Assembly (NCBI RefSeq): GCF_947491795.1
Contig: NZ_CANLKW010000001.1
Location: 992,001-1,056,000 of the forward strand
Length of the DNA stretch: 64,000 nucleotides
Direction: 5' to 3'
Source of the DNA: an uncultured Roseobacter sp.
Lineage (GTDB): Bacteria; Pseudomonadota; Alphaproteobacteria; Rhodobacterales; Rhodobacteraceae
A program made the position numbers and the translations under genes. Shown one piece after another: positions 17,367 to 26,329 of the stretch. The first letter of the stretch is position 1, and each line of letters opens with the position of its first letter. The notes beneath the pieces are model-generated. The model saw only the letters and a list, made by a program, of their open reading frames with translations, did no database searches and was not told the origin of the DNA.

Positions 17367-18272
17367 ATGTTTCAGGAATTCGTGGAGGAGTGGATCGAAG
17401 GAGACGGTGCAACCCTGTTCGTCCGCCGCGCCGGCCCGGAGAGCGCGCCGCCGGTTGTATTGTTGCACGGCTATCCGCAGACATCCGCGATGTGGCACGG
17501 CGTGGCGCCGTTACTGGCCCGCTCCTTTCAGGTCATATGCCCGGATTTACGCGGATATGGCCGTTCGGGCAAACCGGCATCGGGTCCGCCGCATCAACCT
17601 TACTCGAAACGCGCCATGGCCAGTGATATTGTCACAGTCATGCAGCGTCTGGGGCACAAGCGCTTTTTGGTGGGGGCACATGACCGCGGCGCGCGCGTGG
17701 CGCATCGCCTGGGTCTTGATCATCCCGACCGCGTCGCGGCCATGGTGTTGCTCGATATTGCTCCGACCCGCGAGATGTATGCCGGCACAAACGCCCGGTT
17801 CGCGCAGGCTTACTGGCACTGGTTCTTTCTGACACAGCCAGAGCCACTGCCGGAGCAGATGATCGGTGCGGATCCAGAGGCGTTCTGGAAGCTGAAGTGT
17901 TTCAATCAGGCCCGGGGCAAGGCACCGTTTTCGCCCGAAGCCCTGTCAGAATATCTGACGGCCTTCGCAAGTCCGGACGCCATTCACGCCAGCTGCGAGG
18001 ATTACCGGGCGGCCGCCGGCATCGACACGGAACATGACAATGAAGACGTAGACCGGAAGCTCGACATGCCGGTCCTTGCGCTCTGGGCGAAACAGGGCGT
18101 GATCGAGACCTGTTTCGATGCCCTCAGCCTCTGGCGCAGACGCGCCGAACGCGTCGAAGGCGAAGCACTCGACGCAACCCACTATATCGCCGAAGAAATT
18201 CCAGAAGAAATCGCAGCGCGAATGTCAGAATTCTTCGCCCGAAATCCGATCCTTGCGGAGACTGCCAGATGA
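17367..18272 (+). CDS. Alpha/beta hydrolase, fluoroacetate (haloacetate) dehalogenase-like
   Basis: A 301-residue alpha/beta hydrolase. The family that cleaves haloacetates uses an Asp nucleophile in HDRGAR. Here that is Asp106 with the carboxylate-binding Arg107 and Arg110, the acid is Asp130 (LLDIAPT), and the base is His272 (ATHYIAEE). YWHW (His151, Trp152) matches the halide-pocket pair of fluoroacetate dehalogenase. The oxyanion segment is LHGYPQTSAMWH. The start at 17367 is chosen for GGGAG 7 nt upstream; a longer frame reaches 17298. Its stop overlaps the next ATG (ATGA), so it is coupled to the LeuC-like gene. Epoxide hydrolases share the fold but need two tyrosines not evident here. 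The natural substrate is unknown. Confidence 0.8.
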   Translation: MFQEFVEEWIEGDGATLFVRRAGPESAPPVVLLHGYPQTSAMWHGVAPLLARSFQVICPDLRGYGRSGKPASGPPHQPYSKRAMASDIVTVMQRLGHKRFLVGAHDRGARVAHRLGLDHPDRVAAMVLLDIAPTREMYAGTNARFAQAYWHWFFLTQPEPLPEQMIGADPEAFWKLKCFNQARGKAPFSPEALSEYLTAFASPDAIHASCEDYRAAAGIDTEHDNEDVDRKLDMPVLALWAKQGVIETCFDALSLWRRRAERVEGEALDATHYIAEEIPEEIAARMSEFFARNPILAETAR

Positions 18273-19660
18273 CCCGTACGCTCTACGACAAACTGGTCGA
18301 CGCCCACAGGGTCTGCGACCTGCCCGACGGCGGCATGCTGGTTTATGTCGATTTCCACATCATGAATGAATACACCAGCCCGCAGGCGTTTTCCGGTCTC
18401 GACAGCAAAGCCCTCGCGGTCCGGCGTCCCGAAGCGCATCTCGCCGTCATTGATCATGTGAACGCGACCAGGAGCCAGGAGCCCCATGACGCGGCCTCGA
18501 AACTGCTGATCGACAATCTTGAGGCCAATTGCACCCGACATGGCATCGCCTTTTATGGCCTGGGCGACCGGCGTCAGGGCATCGAACATGTGGTGGTGCC
18601 TGAACAGGGTCTGGTGGCACCCGGCATGCTGATTGCCTGCGGAGACAGCCACACCACCACCTACGGCGCTTTTGGCGCGCTTGGGTTCGGGATTGGCACG
18701 TCCGAGGTCGAACATGTGCTTGCTTCCCAGACACTTCGTTACAAACGGCTGAAAACCATGCTGGTTGAGGTCGACGGCCATCTGCCGCCCGGGGCCACGG
18801 CCAAGGACATCATCATGAAGGTGATCAACGTTGTCGGCGCGGGAGGTGCCAACGGGTTTGCGGTGGAATTTGCAGGATCAGCGATCCGGGAACAGAACAT
18901 GCCAGGACGGATGACCATCTGCAACATGGCGGTAGAGCTTGGCGCGCGCGCCGCCCTGATCGCCGCTGATGCCAAAGCATACCGCGCCGCCGCCGGTCGG
19001 GCCCACAGCGACATGCTGCATTTTGACACTGAGGCCTGGGTGTCCGAGCCGGATGCAGAATTCGACCAGGTATTCCGCATTGACGCCGGTGACATCGCAC
19101 CGCTGGTCAGCTGGGGCACCAGCCCGGATCAGTCCGTACCCATTGACGGCGCGGTCCCTTTTGCCACCCCGGATATGCCCCCCGGGGCCAAAGCAGCCCT
19201 GACACGCGCACTGGAATATATGGGTCTGGAACAGGGGCAACCGGCGCAGTCCATCCACATTGACAGTGCCTTTATCGGCTCCTGCACCAACAGCCGGATT
19301 GAAGACCTTCGTGCGGCAGCAGACATCCTTCGGGGGCGCAAAGTCGCTCAAGGCGTCGGGGCCATCGTTGTGCCGGGCTCGGCTTTGACGCGGATGCAGG
19401 CCGAGGCCGAAGGCCTTGATCGTGTATTTATCGAGGCCGGGTTCGACTGGCGCCCGGAAAGCGGCTGTTCGATGTGCCTGGCCATGAATGACGATATCGC
19501 CCGGGACGGCGAACGTGTCGCCTCCTCCACCAACCGCAACTTTGAAGGCCGCCAGGGCCGCGGTGCGCGCACCCATCTGATGAGCCCGGCCATGGTGGCC
19601 GCTGCTGCCATCGCCGGGCATCTTGCCGATGTGCGCGCGTTTCAACAGGAGATTTCCTGA
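18269..19660 (+). CDS. leuC: Aconitase-family hydro-lyase large subunit (LeuC-like)
   Basis: Large subunit of an isopropylmalate-isomerase-type [4Fe-4S] enzyme, 463 residues. The cluster cysteines are in GSCTNSRIEDLR and in GCSMCLAMN, and CGDSHTTTYGAFGALGFGIG is intact. It departs from standard LeuC near residues 63-70: IDHVNATR stands where biosynthetic enzymes have a VPDHNVPT-like motif. The ending LADVR is also non-standard. No leuA or leuB is nearby, and it lies behind a dehalogenase-like hydrolase and ahead of a LysR gene. A catabolic hydro-lyase acting on a related dicarboxylate, such as a citraconate or methylmalate, is as likely as leucine synthesis. Confidence 0.85.
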   Translation: MTRTLYDKLVDAHRVCDLPDGGMLVYVDFHIMNEYTSPQAFSGLDSKALAVRRPEAHLAVIDHVNATRSQEPHDAASKLLIDNLEANCTRHGIAFYGLGDRRQGIEHVVVPEQGLVAPGMLIACGDSHTTTYGAFGALGFGIGTSEVEHVLASQTLRYKRLKTMLVEVDGHLPPGATAKDIIMKVINVVGAGGANGFAVEFAGSAIREQNMPGRMTICNMAVELGARAALIAADAKAYRAAAGRAHSDMLHFDTEAWVSEPDAEFDQVFRIDAGDIAPLVSWGTSPDQSVPIDGAVPFATPDMPPGAKAALTRALEYMGLEQGQPAQSIHIDSAFIGSCTNSRIEDLRAAADILRGRKVAQGVGAIVVPGSALTRMQAEAEGLDRVFIEAGFDWRPESGCSMCLAMNDDIARDGERVASSTNRNFEGRQGRGARTHLMSPAMVAAAAIAGHLADVRAFQQEIS

Positions 19661-20266
19661 ATGCCCGGGACAGTGACCGGCCTTGCCGCCCCTCTTGCGC
19701 TGACAAATGTCGATACCGATGTGATCATGCCCAAGCGGTTCCTGATCACCATCTCGCGCGAAGGTCTCGCCGATGGTGCATTTGCCGATCTGCGGTTTGA
19801 CGACACCGGCAACATCCGCCCAGACTTCATTTTGAACAGGGCACCCTGGTCGGATGCCACGATCCTGGTCGTCGGAGACAATTTCGGCTGCGGATCAAGC
19901 CGTGAACATGCGGTCTGGGGCATGCGCCAATTAGGCATCGATGCCTGCATCGGCACAGGTTTTGCGGGGATTTTCTACGACAATGCCCGCAAAAACGGGC
20001 TGGCCCTGCCCGTCGTGTCCGCCGAGGCACGTGACGCGTTCCTGCAGCTGGCAGGTTCTGAGAACGGCGTCGGGTTTTCTGTCGACATCCGGGACCGCAC
20101 AATCAGAGCCGGGGAGATGACCATCCCCTTTTCCATGGACGATGCCACGCGATACGCGCTGATCCACGGCGCCGATGACACGCGCGATACCCTGGCCTAT
20201 GCTGACGCGATCCAGGCTTACGAAGACGGGCTGGCAGATGGCATGCGGGTCAGCGTCATCAAATGA
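19661..20266 (+). CDS. leuD: Aconitase-family hydro-lyase small subunit (LeuD-like)
   Basis: Swivel-domain subunit, 201 residues, that completes the active site of the LeuC-like protein. It shows the opening LTNVDTDVIMPKRFL, the substrate loop NFGCGSSREHAVWG and the segment GFAGIFYDNARKNGLALP. Length matches LeuD. The ATG directly abuts the leuC stop, so the two subunits are made together. The specificity question is the same as for the large subunit. Confidence 0.88.
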   Translation: MPGTVTGLAAPLALTNVDTDVIMPKRFLITISREGLADGAFADLRFDDTGNIRPDFILNRAPWSDATILVVGDNFGCGSSREHAVWGMRQLGIDACIGTGFAGIFYDNARKNGLALPVVSAEARDAFLQLAGSENGVGFSVDIRDRTIRAGEMTIPFSMDDATRYALIHGADDTRDTLAYADAIQAYEDGLADGMRVSVIK

Positions 20267-20284
20267 CGGAAAGGGAAATTCGGA

Positions 20285-21187
20285 TTGGACATCAGGCAAC
20301 TGGAATGCTTTGTCGCCGTCGCAGAAGAGCTCCACTTCCGAAAGGCGGGTGAGCGCCTGAGGCTCAGCCAGTCCGCCCTCTCTGAGCGCATCTCGGCACT
20401 GGAACAAGAACTGGGCGCACAGTTGTTTTTCCGGACAACAAGACAGGTCAGCCTGACCCAGGCCGGATCGGAATTTCTCCAGGATGCCCGGAAAATACTC
20501 GCCGACATCGAACGAACCGTTTCCAGCGTGCGTCACACCGCCGCCTCTGACCTGCGCCACATCCGGGTGAGCGGGGTCGATGAAGCCATCTCGATGTTGC
20601 TGCCAGGGGCGCTCCTGGCTTTTCGTCAGAGCGATCCGACGGTCCATGTCCAGATCCTCGAAATCTCGTCCTCCGAAAAGCACACACAGGAATTGATCGG
20701 GCGCAGAACTGATGTGGCTTTTGTCCGGACGCCACCCAAAGACGATTTCATTACCAGCGAGCTGCTCAGCCGCCAGCCGGTCGTGGTGGTTCTTGCCGAT
20801 ACCAATCCACTCTCAGGCGCGGCGTCGCTTTGTGCATCCGACGTCGTCGGTCAACCGATCGTGGGCTATCCAAAGCACGCGCGGCCTATTCTGCATGAAA
20901 CACTGTGGAGCAGTTTCCGGCAGATCGGTGCCCAACCGAATATCATCTGCGAGATCACCGACAAATCCACTCTGCTGCAGTGCGTTGCCCATGGTCTTGG
21001 GATTGCGCTGGTGCCGGCCTGGGTAAAGAACATCGCGCCACCCGGCGTCACTTTCGTCCCCTTTGAACCCTGCAAAAATCAAATTGAACTCTACGTCGCG
21101 TTTCGGAAATCCGGAAACTCCGACACCCTGACAAGGTTCGTGGATGTTGTGAGAGAAACGGCAAACGGATCTTTGTTCAAAACATGA
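20285..21187 (+). CDS. LysR-family transcriptional regulator
   Basis: A 300-residue regulator with an N-terminal winged helix-turn-helix (residues 1-60: MDIRQLECFVAVAEELHFRK, then LSQSALSERISALEQELG) and a periplasmic-binding-protein-like effector domain (about 90-295). It starts at TTG, 9 nt after GGAAAGGG; no ATG fits the conserved N-terminus. It follows leuD by 18 nt on the same strand, so it is probably in the same transcript, whereas most LysR genes are divergent from their targets. It likely controls the hydrolase-leuCD operon in response to the substrate or a pathway acid. Confidence 0.9.
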   Translation: MDIRQLECFVAVAEELHFRKAGERLRLSQSALSERISALEQELGAQLFFRTTRQVSLTQAGSEFLQDARKILADIERTVSSVRHTAASDLRHIRVSGVDEAISMLLPGALLAFRQSDPTVHVQILEISSSEKHTQELIGRRTDVAFVRTPPKDDFITSELLSRQPVVVVLADTNPLSGAASLCASDVVGQPIVGYPKHARPILHETLWSSFRQIGAQPNIICEITDKSTLLQCVAHGLGIALVPAWVKNIAPPGVTFVPFEPCKNQIELYVAFRKSGNSDTLTRFVDVVRETANGSLFKT

Positions 21188-21970
21188 TGCTCGGAGCATG
21201 CGGTGGTCCGTTTCGCGGGGGTTTCACCAATTGCCAAGTTGCAATCCACCGCATACGGCCATTTCTGATCTGTGAGCCGCAGTCCACCTTACCCGCATCC
21301 TGTCCAGTCAGGCTTCAGATTTCACAGCCTGAAGCCACATGGCGCATATTCAGCTGGTCCGGCCTCGTGTCGGGACGTTTCATCCCAGGCTATGACCGGT
21401 CTCGACGTCATACGACTCTGGCGCGGCAGCCTGGTTCCTTTGGCGGCGCAGCCTTTAGCCAAAAGCCTTCCGTTCAAACACCCTGTTACTCCAAACCGAG
21501 GCATCGCTGACCTGAATTGCGAAAACCCCGCCGCATCGCGTTGTCTGGCTTTCGGAAGCCCGGCGTGCAATTTTGAGCATCATTTTTCCAGCTGATCTTA
21601 CAAAACAGCTGCGTTGCGACCGGGTAACATGACCACCCTTGCACAGGGTGCTCTGCGGTGTGTTGATCCCCCAAACCACCACGTCATCGGTGAAATCATC
21701 ATGGTTCGTCGGGCCGATCCCCTGCAGGTCTTTCTGACCCACCTGCTGCACCGGGACCCGGACGAACAGGAACGCAAGGTGTCATTGCCCACGCTCAGGC
21801 ATCTGACCCGCCGCTTCTGGCCTTCGGAGCCTGCAACGGCCCTTTCTCTGCAATCACTCCCGGCATTTGTTCTGAATGTTCCCAGGGACACGATGCGCCG
21901 CCAGTGTCTGACATGTCTCTTTGCACAGCCGCGATGGCAGCAAGGTACTGAAGCTGTGTGATCACGGCGC
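21188..21970. other. Gene-poor stretch, possibly decayed DNA
   Basis: About 780 bp with overlapping short open frames on both strands, none with family motifs or a good ribosome site. Visible structure: palindrome ATGCTC-G-GAGCAT (21187-21199) at the LysR stop, and an 8-bp hairpin GGCTTCAG/CTGAAGCC (21311-21318 with 21329-21336) that may end the upstream operon. A plus-strand frame at 21614-21961 is open for 115 codons but is Cys/Arg-rich in one strand and unremarkable in the other. I assign no function. Confidence 0.4.
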
Positions 21971-21992
21971 GAAAAAACCGGCTGAGGCCGGT
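21971..21992 (-). terminator. Intrinsic terminator, minus strand
   Basis: Read on the minus strand: ACCGGC-CTCA-GCCGGT (21992-21977), then six T residues and C. This is a compact canonical terminator. It lies 12 nt after the stop of the 31-codon ORF at 22005-22100. Confidence 0.8.
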
Positions 21993-22004
21993 CGGGGAAT
22001 ACGG

Positions 22005-22100
22005 TCATGTCCGCTGTGGCCCGCGCCTTATAAGCGCGATGGTGTAAGACAGCTTTTCCACGAGATCTGACATCTGCTGGTCCGAAACACGCCTCTTCAT
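22005..22100 (-). CDS. Candidate 31-residue small protein
   Basis: A short frame, MKRRVSDQQMSDLVEKLSYT followed by IALIRRGPQRT, with a polar N-terminus, an amphipathic helix and a basic tail. It begins at ATG 22100, about 6 nt after the weak ribosome site AAAGAG, and ends 12 nt before a canonical minus-strand terminator. That terminator has no other gene to serve, so a transcript here is likely. Whether the product is the peptide or a small RNA is open. I recognise no family. Confidence 0.45.
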   Translation of the reverse strand: MKRRVSDQQMSDLVEKLSYTIALIRRGPQRT

Positions 22101-22477
22101 GGGAAACTCTTTGGCCCGGTCTGGTGTTGCAGTTCCTGGGTTAGCTATCTCAATTGTCTTATTGACCAGAAACAGCCCCCCGCCCCGAACTCTGCCTTCA
22201 GAGGGGCGGGATTTCGGGGCAGCAATCGGACACAGCCAACCGCCCCTCCGCTCGCACGCTGACCATTGTTCAGATGTAACTCTGCCGACCCGCGACATTG
22301 CAAATCAAGAAGTCCTTCCGACATACCGCGACACTGGAATTGTTGCCAGCGGCACAAGGCGCTCGCCGACCCACTGAGGTCACCGGATTCCAGGAAAAAT
22401 GCAAAAGCAAAGCGCCGGACCGTCGGCGCAAACCCAGGGTCAGCATGGACCCTGCTCCCGCATAATATCCTCAGGTG
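22101..22477. other. Intergenic region with a strong GC hairpin
   Basis: No credible gene. It contains a nested hairpin, outer arms CCCGCCC (22179-22185) and GGGCGGG (22204-22210), inner arms CTCTG (22190-22194) and CAGAG (22199-22203). The hairpin lies upstream of the small minus-strand ORF. The part 22381-22477 is the 3' flank of the GGDEF-EAL gene. Confidence 0.4.
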
Positions 22478-25090
22478 TCAGTCTTTCTCCACCCGTGCGT
22501 CCTTTTGCACGGCAAAGGATGTGACCTGTCCCAGCTTGGCATCAAAGCCTGCGGCGACATAGGCCTCCAGTTTCTCAAACGGCATCGGTCTGGCAAAATA
22601 AAACCCCTGCAGCGTATCACACCCCAGGTCGGTCATAATGGCTGCATGCTCGGCCGTTTCCACACCTTCGGCAGTGACCGAAATCCCAAGCGCCTTGCCC
22701 ATTTCGATCATATTGCGTGCCAGCGCCCTGCCCGTCATGTCCTTGTCGACGGGCTGAACCAGCATGCGGTCCAGCTTCATGACATGGGGTTGCAGATGCT
22801 TCAGGCCAATCACCGAAGCATGCCCGGACCCGAAATCATCCACCTCGATCTGAAAACCGCTGTCGCGCAGATGATTGATCCGGCGGGCAAAATTCTGGTC
22901 CTGCTCCTCGACCAGAACACTTTCCAGGATCTCCAGCGCCACAACCGTATCACCAATGTCGTGGCACCCCACGATATCCTCGATCGGCATATTCACCAGC
23001 TGATGCACATCCATGTTGAAGGATATCTTGGGCACGCAGTACCCCTGCCGGTTCAGCTGTGCGATCCTGCTCAGCCCGAACTCGAGCACCTGGCGGTCGA
23101 TGTCCGGCGTCAGGCGCAGCTGCTCAGCCACGCGCAGGAACTGCGATGGCGGCAACAGGCCGCGCGTCGGATGAAGCCAGCGCACGAGCGCCTCGACACC
23201 GACCAGAACGCCGGTACGGGCATCAAACTGTGGCTGAAAAAATGCCTCAAACTCCGACTTTTTGATGCCCAGTTCGATCTCTGCAGAAAGCATACGTTTT
23301 TCATTCACGATACTGTGCAGCTGCGGGGTATAGAGAGTTGCTGTGTTGCGACCGTGTTCCTTGGCCGCATAGAGTGCCGAGTCCGCACTTTTCAGCAGGT
23401 CAGTGTTCCTGAGCAGACCATCCATAGCAGTCGCAATGCCAAAACTGGCCCCAACCCGGCAGGTTTTTCCCTCAAACTGGGTTTCTTTTCGGATCTCGCG
23501 CAACAGTTTGCGGGTCATTGTCTTCGCAACCTCGGCCCCCCGCCCGATCTCCAGCAGGATGACGAATTCGTCACCGCCGATGCGCGCCGCGATGTCACCG
23601 GGCTGTACGCCCGCCCGCAGAATATCGGCAACACTGCGCAGGACAAAATCACCCGCCGCATGGCCCAGCGTATCGTTGACGTTTTTAAAGTGATCGAGAT
23701 CCACGCGGATCAGCGTGCGCGGGGGATGCACGTCCGTCACTTCGGTTTCCAGAATGCCATCAAGACAGCGGCGGTTGGGCAACCCGGTGAGCACATCATG
23801 CAGCGACTGTTTTTCGGTCGCGGCCTTGGCCTGGGCAAGTTTTTCCTGCGCTTCCTTGGCCGCGGTGATGTCGGTTGAGATACTGACAAACCGCTGGCCT
23901 GTTGCATCCGTCGCCTCAAGCGGGGAAATCCCCAGGCTGATCCAGTGGGGCGTGCCGTCCTTGCGGTAATTCAACAGTTCCGCCTGCACCGGCTGGTGAC
24001 GTCTGGCAGCCTCTGATATCCTTTTCACTGTGGCGAGATCTGTTTCGGGCCCATGCAGAAACTCGGCAGGCCTGAGCCCCACAATTTCTGCCGGGTCATG
24101 ACCCGTCACGGTTTTGAACGCGTTATTGGCCCAGATGATCCGGGCCTCTGCATCGGTGACAAAGATGCACTCATGCGCCATTTCGGCAATCTGGGCCAGT
24201 TCGGCCAGCTCGCTCTGCTGTTGCGCCAGAGTCTCGCGGGATTTTTCCAGCTCTGCATGCGGTCGCACAATGGCCCGCATACCGGACGCGGCCATCATGC
24301 TGAACGGCACAATCAGCGCCAGCATGGCAACACCAATGGCCGTCATCACAAGGTTAAACCCAAGACTGGCAAGGGTTTTCTGGTCAGTATCGACGATCAG
24401 ATGAAAATCACCACCCGGCATCTGTGTCGATATCATTTCCCCCTCAAGCCCGAACCACTCAGCCCAGCGTTCTTTTTGAAAAGTGGTCGCGATCACTGTC
24501 GCCGGCTGGCCTTCTGCTGCGGTCAGGATATGCGCCAGGTCCACCGTGCGCTCAAACACCAGCAGCCCTTCCACCTGTCCCAGCGACAGGATCGGAATGG
24601 CAATCATGAAATGCGCCGTATGCTCGCCGCGCCCGGGCCGGTAGGATACGCGCGGCGACGGTGGCAGACGGCCACTGACCATGTCGGCAATCCCCTCAGC
24701 GGCCTCGACCGGTAAAAACGGCGAATTGCCGCTTTCCGTCAGCGCCGACAGCAAAACCCGGCCCCGGAAATCAAGCAGCCGGATGTTCTGTGTATTCTGC
24801 AGCGTCAGCATCGCACTGACCGCGCGCGCGCTGCGGGTTTCGTGCCCGGTTACAAAATCCGCGATGTCGGAGGAGCGCGCCAGAAACTCGCCTTCATCCA
24901 CCAGCCCATCCAGTATGGGGGCGATGACATTGGCCTTGGTCTGCAGATGGGACTGTTTTGCCTCCAGCTGCATCTGTTTCAGCGTCGGCGCCGAGGCAAA
25001 CCAGACAGCACCGGCCACGCAGAGAATGGACAGAATGTATCCGAACAGCGTCAGCTTCAGAAAGCGGCGCATGAAATTGACACGCTGCAT
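22478..25090 (-). CDS. Membrane PAS-GGDEF-EAL protein (cyclic-di-GMP turnover)
   Basis: An 870-residue inner-membrane protein. TM1 is at about residues 10-32, a periplasmic sensor region follows, and TM2 is at about 240-262. A PAS domain (about 305-420) contains FVTDAEARIIWANNAFKTVT. The GGDEF domain (about 440-595) has intact RIGGDEFVILLE, so cyclase activity is possible. The EAL domain (about 610-860) has VEALVRW, the DDFGSGHASV metal site and GVETAEHAA, so it looks like an active c-di-GMP phosphodiesterase. It begins 5 nt after a 59-codon ORF on the same strand and has no strong ribosome site of its own, suggesting coupling. Confidence 0.92.
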   Translation of the reverse strand: MQRVNFMRRFLKLTLFGYILSILCVAGAVWFASAPTLKQMQLEAKQSHLQTKANVIAPILDGLVDEGEFLARSSDIADFVTGHETRSARAVSAMLTLQNTQNIRLLDFRGRVLLSALTESGNSPFLPVEAAEGIADMVSGRLPPSPRVSYRPGRGEHTAHFMIAIPILSLGQVEGLLVFERTVDLAHILTAAEGQPATVIATTFQKERWAEWFGLEGEMISTQMPGGDFHLIVDTDQKTLASLGFNLVMTAIGVAMLALIVPFSMMAASGMRAIVRPHAELEKSRETLAQQQSELAELAQIAEMAHECIFVTDAEARIIWANNAFKTVTGHDPAEIVGLRPAEFLHGPETDLATVKRISEAARRHQPVQAELLNYRKDGTPHWISLGISPLEATDATGQRFVSISTDITAAKEAQEKLAQAKAATEKQSLHDVLTGLPNRRCLDGILETEVTDVHPPRTLIRVDLDHFKNVNDTLGHAAGDFVLRSVADILRAGVQPGDIAARIGGDEFVILLEIGRGAEVAKTMTRKLLREIRKETQFEGKTCRVGASFGIATAMDGLLRNTDLLKSADSALYAAKEHGRNTATLYTPQLHSIVNEKRMLSAEIELGIKKSEFEAFFQPQFDARTGVLVGVEALVRWLHPTRGLLPPSQFLRVAEQLRLTPDIDRQVLEFGLSRIAQLNRQGYCVPKISFNMDVHQLVNMPIEDIVGCHDIGDTVVALEILESVLVEEQDQNFARRINHLRDSGFQIEVDDFGSGHASVIGLKHLQPHVMKLDRMLVQPVDKDMTGRALARNMIEMGKALGISVTAEGVETAEHAAIMTDLGCDTLQGFYFARPMPFEKLEAYVAAGFDAKLGQVTSFAVQKDARVEKD

Positions 25091-25095
25091 GGCGG

Positions 25096-25275
25096 CTATC
25101 CGAGTCCGGCAGGCGGCATGTCCGCGCTGGTTTTAGTGGTCACGTCGGGCAAAACAGCCGGGATACGCATCACAGCAACCACCCGCCCACAGGCATCCGG
25201 TGCACCCAGAGGTCCACTGCCTCGCACCAAGGCGGCGCTCATCTGCCTGTTCAGGTACCCGCGCGCACCGGTCAT
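25096..25275 (-). CDS. Candidate 59-residue protein ahead of the GGDEF-EAL gene
   Basis: An ORF of 59 codons starting MTGARGYLNRQMSAALVRGS and ending in a Pro/Gly-rich tail. It has one of the best ribosome sites in the area (AAAGGAG, 6-7 nt before the ATG) and stops 5 nt before the GGDEF-EAL start. One cysteine is present; there is no signal peptide or membrane segment. It may be a small partner protein, or a leader peptide whose translation opens the start of the downstream gene. Composition alone is not convincing, so confidence is moderate. Confidence 0.45.
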   Translation of the reverse strand: MTGARGYLNRQMSAALVRGSGPLGAPDACGRVVAVMRIPAVLPDVTTKTSADMPPAGLG

Positions 25276-25449
25276 TCAGGTCTCCTTTACCCGCGACAAT
25301 CCTCTCTTGTAAGGTTTTAGGAAGCGTTTACCGCGCTGCGCAGGTGTCGGTCTGCACGCGGTGTTTTCAGTTAAAAAGCACATCAAAACTGAACTGCTTT
25401 TCCGCGGCCGGGGTGCTCTGCCGCGGCAACAACGCACGCGCTCGTGCGC

Positions 25450-26283
25450 TCAGAATGCGTCTCTGGTTTCCTCAAGCGCGCGCAGAAACCAGCGCTGGAA
25501 CAGGATGACCAGCAGCAGCGGTGGCAGAATTGTCAGCACCACCAGCGCCATGCCCGGCCCGCTTTCCTGCCCGATCAGCCGAATGCCCCGGACAAGCGTA
25601 TAGTGCCGCTCGTCGGTGCTGATCATCAACGGCCAGAGGTACTGGTTCCAACCGATCATAAAAGACACCACAAAAACAGCACCGCCGCGCTCGCGCGACA
25701 ACGGCAGGATGAAATCGACAAAAAACCGCACCGGACCCGCCCCATCCAGACGCGCCGCCTCGATGTATTCCCCCGGAAAACTCAGGAAAAGCTGGCGGAA
25801 AAACAGCGTCCCCAGCGCCACCATGACAGCGGGCAGGATCATGCCCGTATGGGTGTTGATCAGCCCCAGATAGGAGGTGATCTGAAAGGTGGTGATAAAC
25901 CGGCTCTCCAGCGGCAGCAGCAGCGTGGCAAGCGTGATCCAGAAAAACGCACCCGCCGGCGGCAGACGAAACATCACCAGCCCATAGGCTGCCAGCAGCG
26001 ACAAGCCGGTGGTCGCAACGCCGATCCCTGTCGCCACGATCATCGAGTTGCGCAGCATATCCGTGGCTATGATCTGGTCGGTAAATCCGGCCTGCAGGGT
26101 CAGAATGGTGCGGAAATTCTCCAGACCATGGCGGCCCGGCACCAGGCTCAGCCCCTCTGCCACCAGCACAGACGTTGGCTGTGTCGAGGCGGCAAAAACC
26201 AGCAGCACCGGCACAATCAGAAACAGCACCCCGGCAAGCAGCACGGCATGGGCAAAAAGACGCTGCGTCAGGGACCTGTGCAT
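25450..26283 (-). CDS. Second UgpE-like ABC permease
   Basis: A 277-residue inner-membrane permease of the MalG/UgpE type with about six membrane helices and the EAA loop [23 protein letters not shown] (about residues 180-202). It is clearly paralogous to the UgpE encoded two genes upstream, sharing [44 protein letters not shown] and [26 protein letters not shown]. It is the last gene of the ugp cluster, 46 nt after ugpC, a position often held by ugpQ elsewhere. It could form an alternative heterodimer with UgpA. Confidence 0.85.
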   Translation of the reverse strand: MHRSLTQRLFAHAVLLAGVLFLIVPVLLVFAASTQPTSVLVAEGLSLVPGRHGLENFRTILTLQAGFTDQIIATDMLRNSMIVATGIGVATTGLSLLAAYGLVMFRLPPAGAFFWITLATLLLPLESRFITTFQITSYLGLINTHTGMILPAVMVALGTLFFRQLFLSFPGEYIEAARLDGAGPVRFFVDFILPLSRERGGAVFVVSFMIGWNQYLWPLMISTDERHYTLVRGIRLIGQESGPGMALVVLTILPPLLLVILFQRWFLRALEETRDAF

Positions 26284-26329
26284 GAATGGCCTGCCCCGGC
26301 CCGCTCCGAACGCGCCCGGGCCTGCATCG

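Noticed and set aside
21614..21961. A 115-codon plus-strand ORF
   Set aside because: No ribosome site, no family motif, and competing frames of equal length on the other strand.
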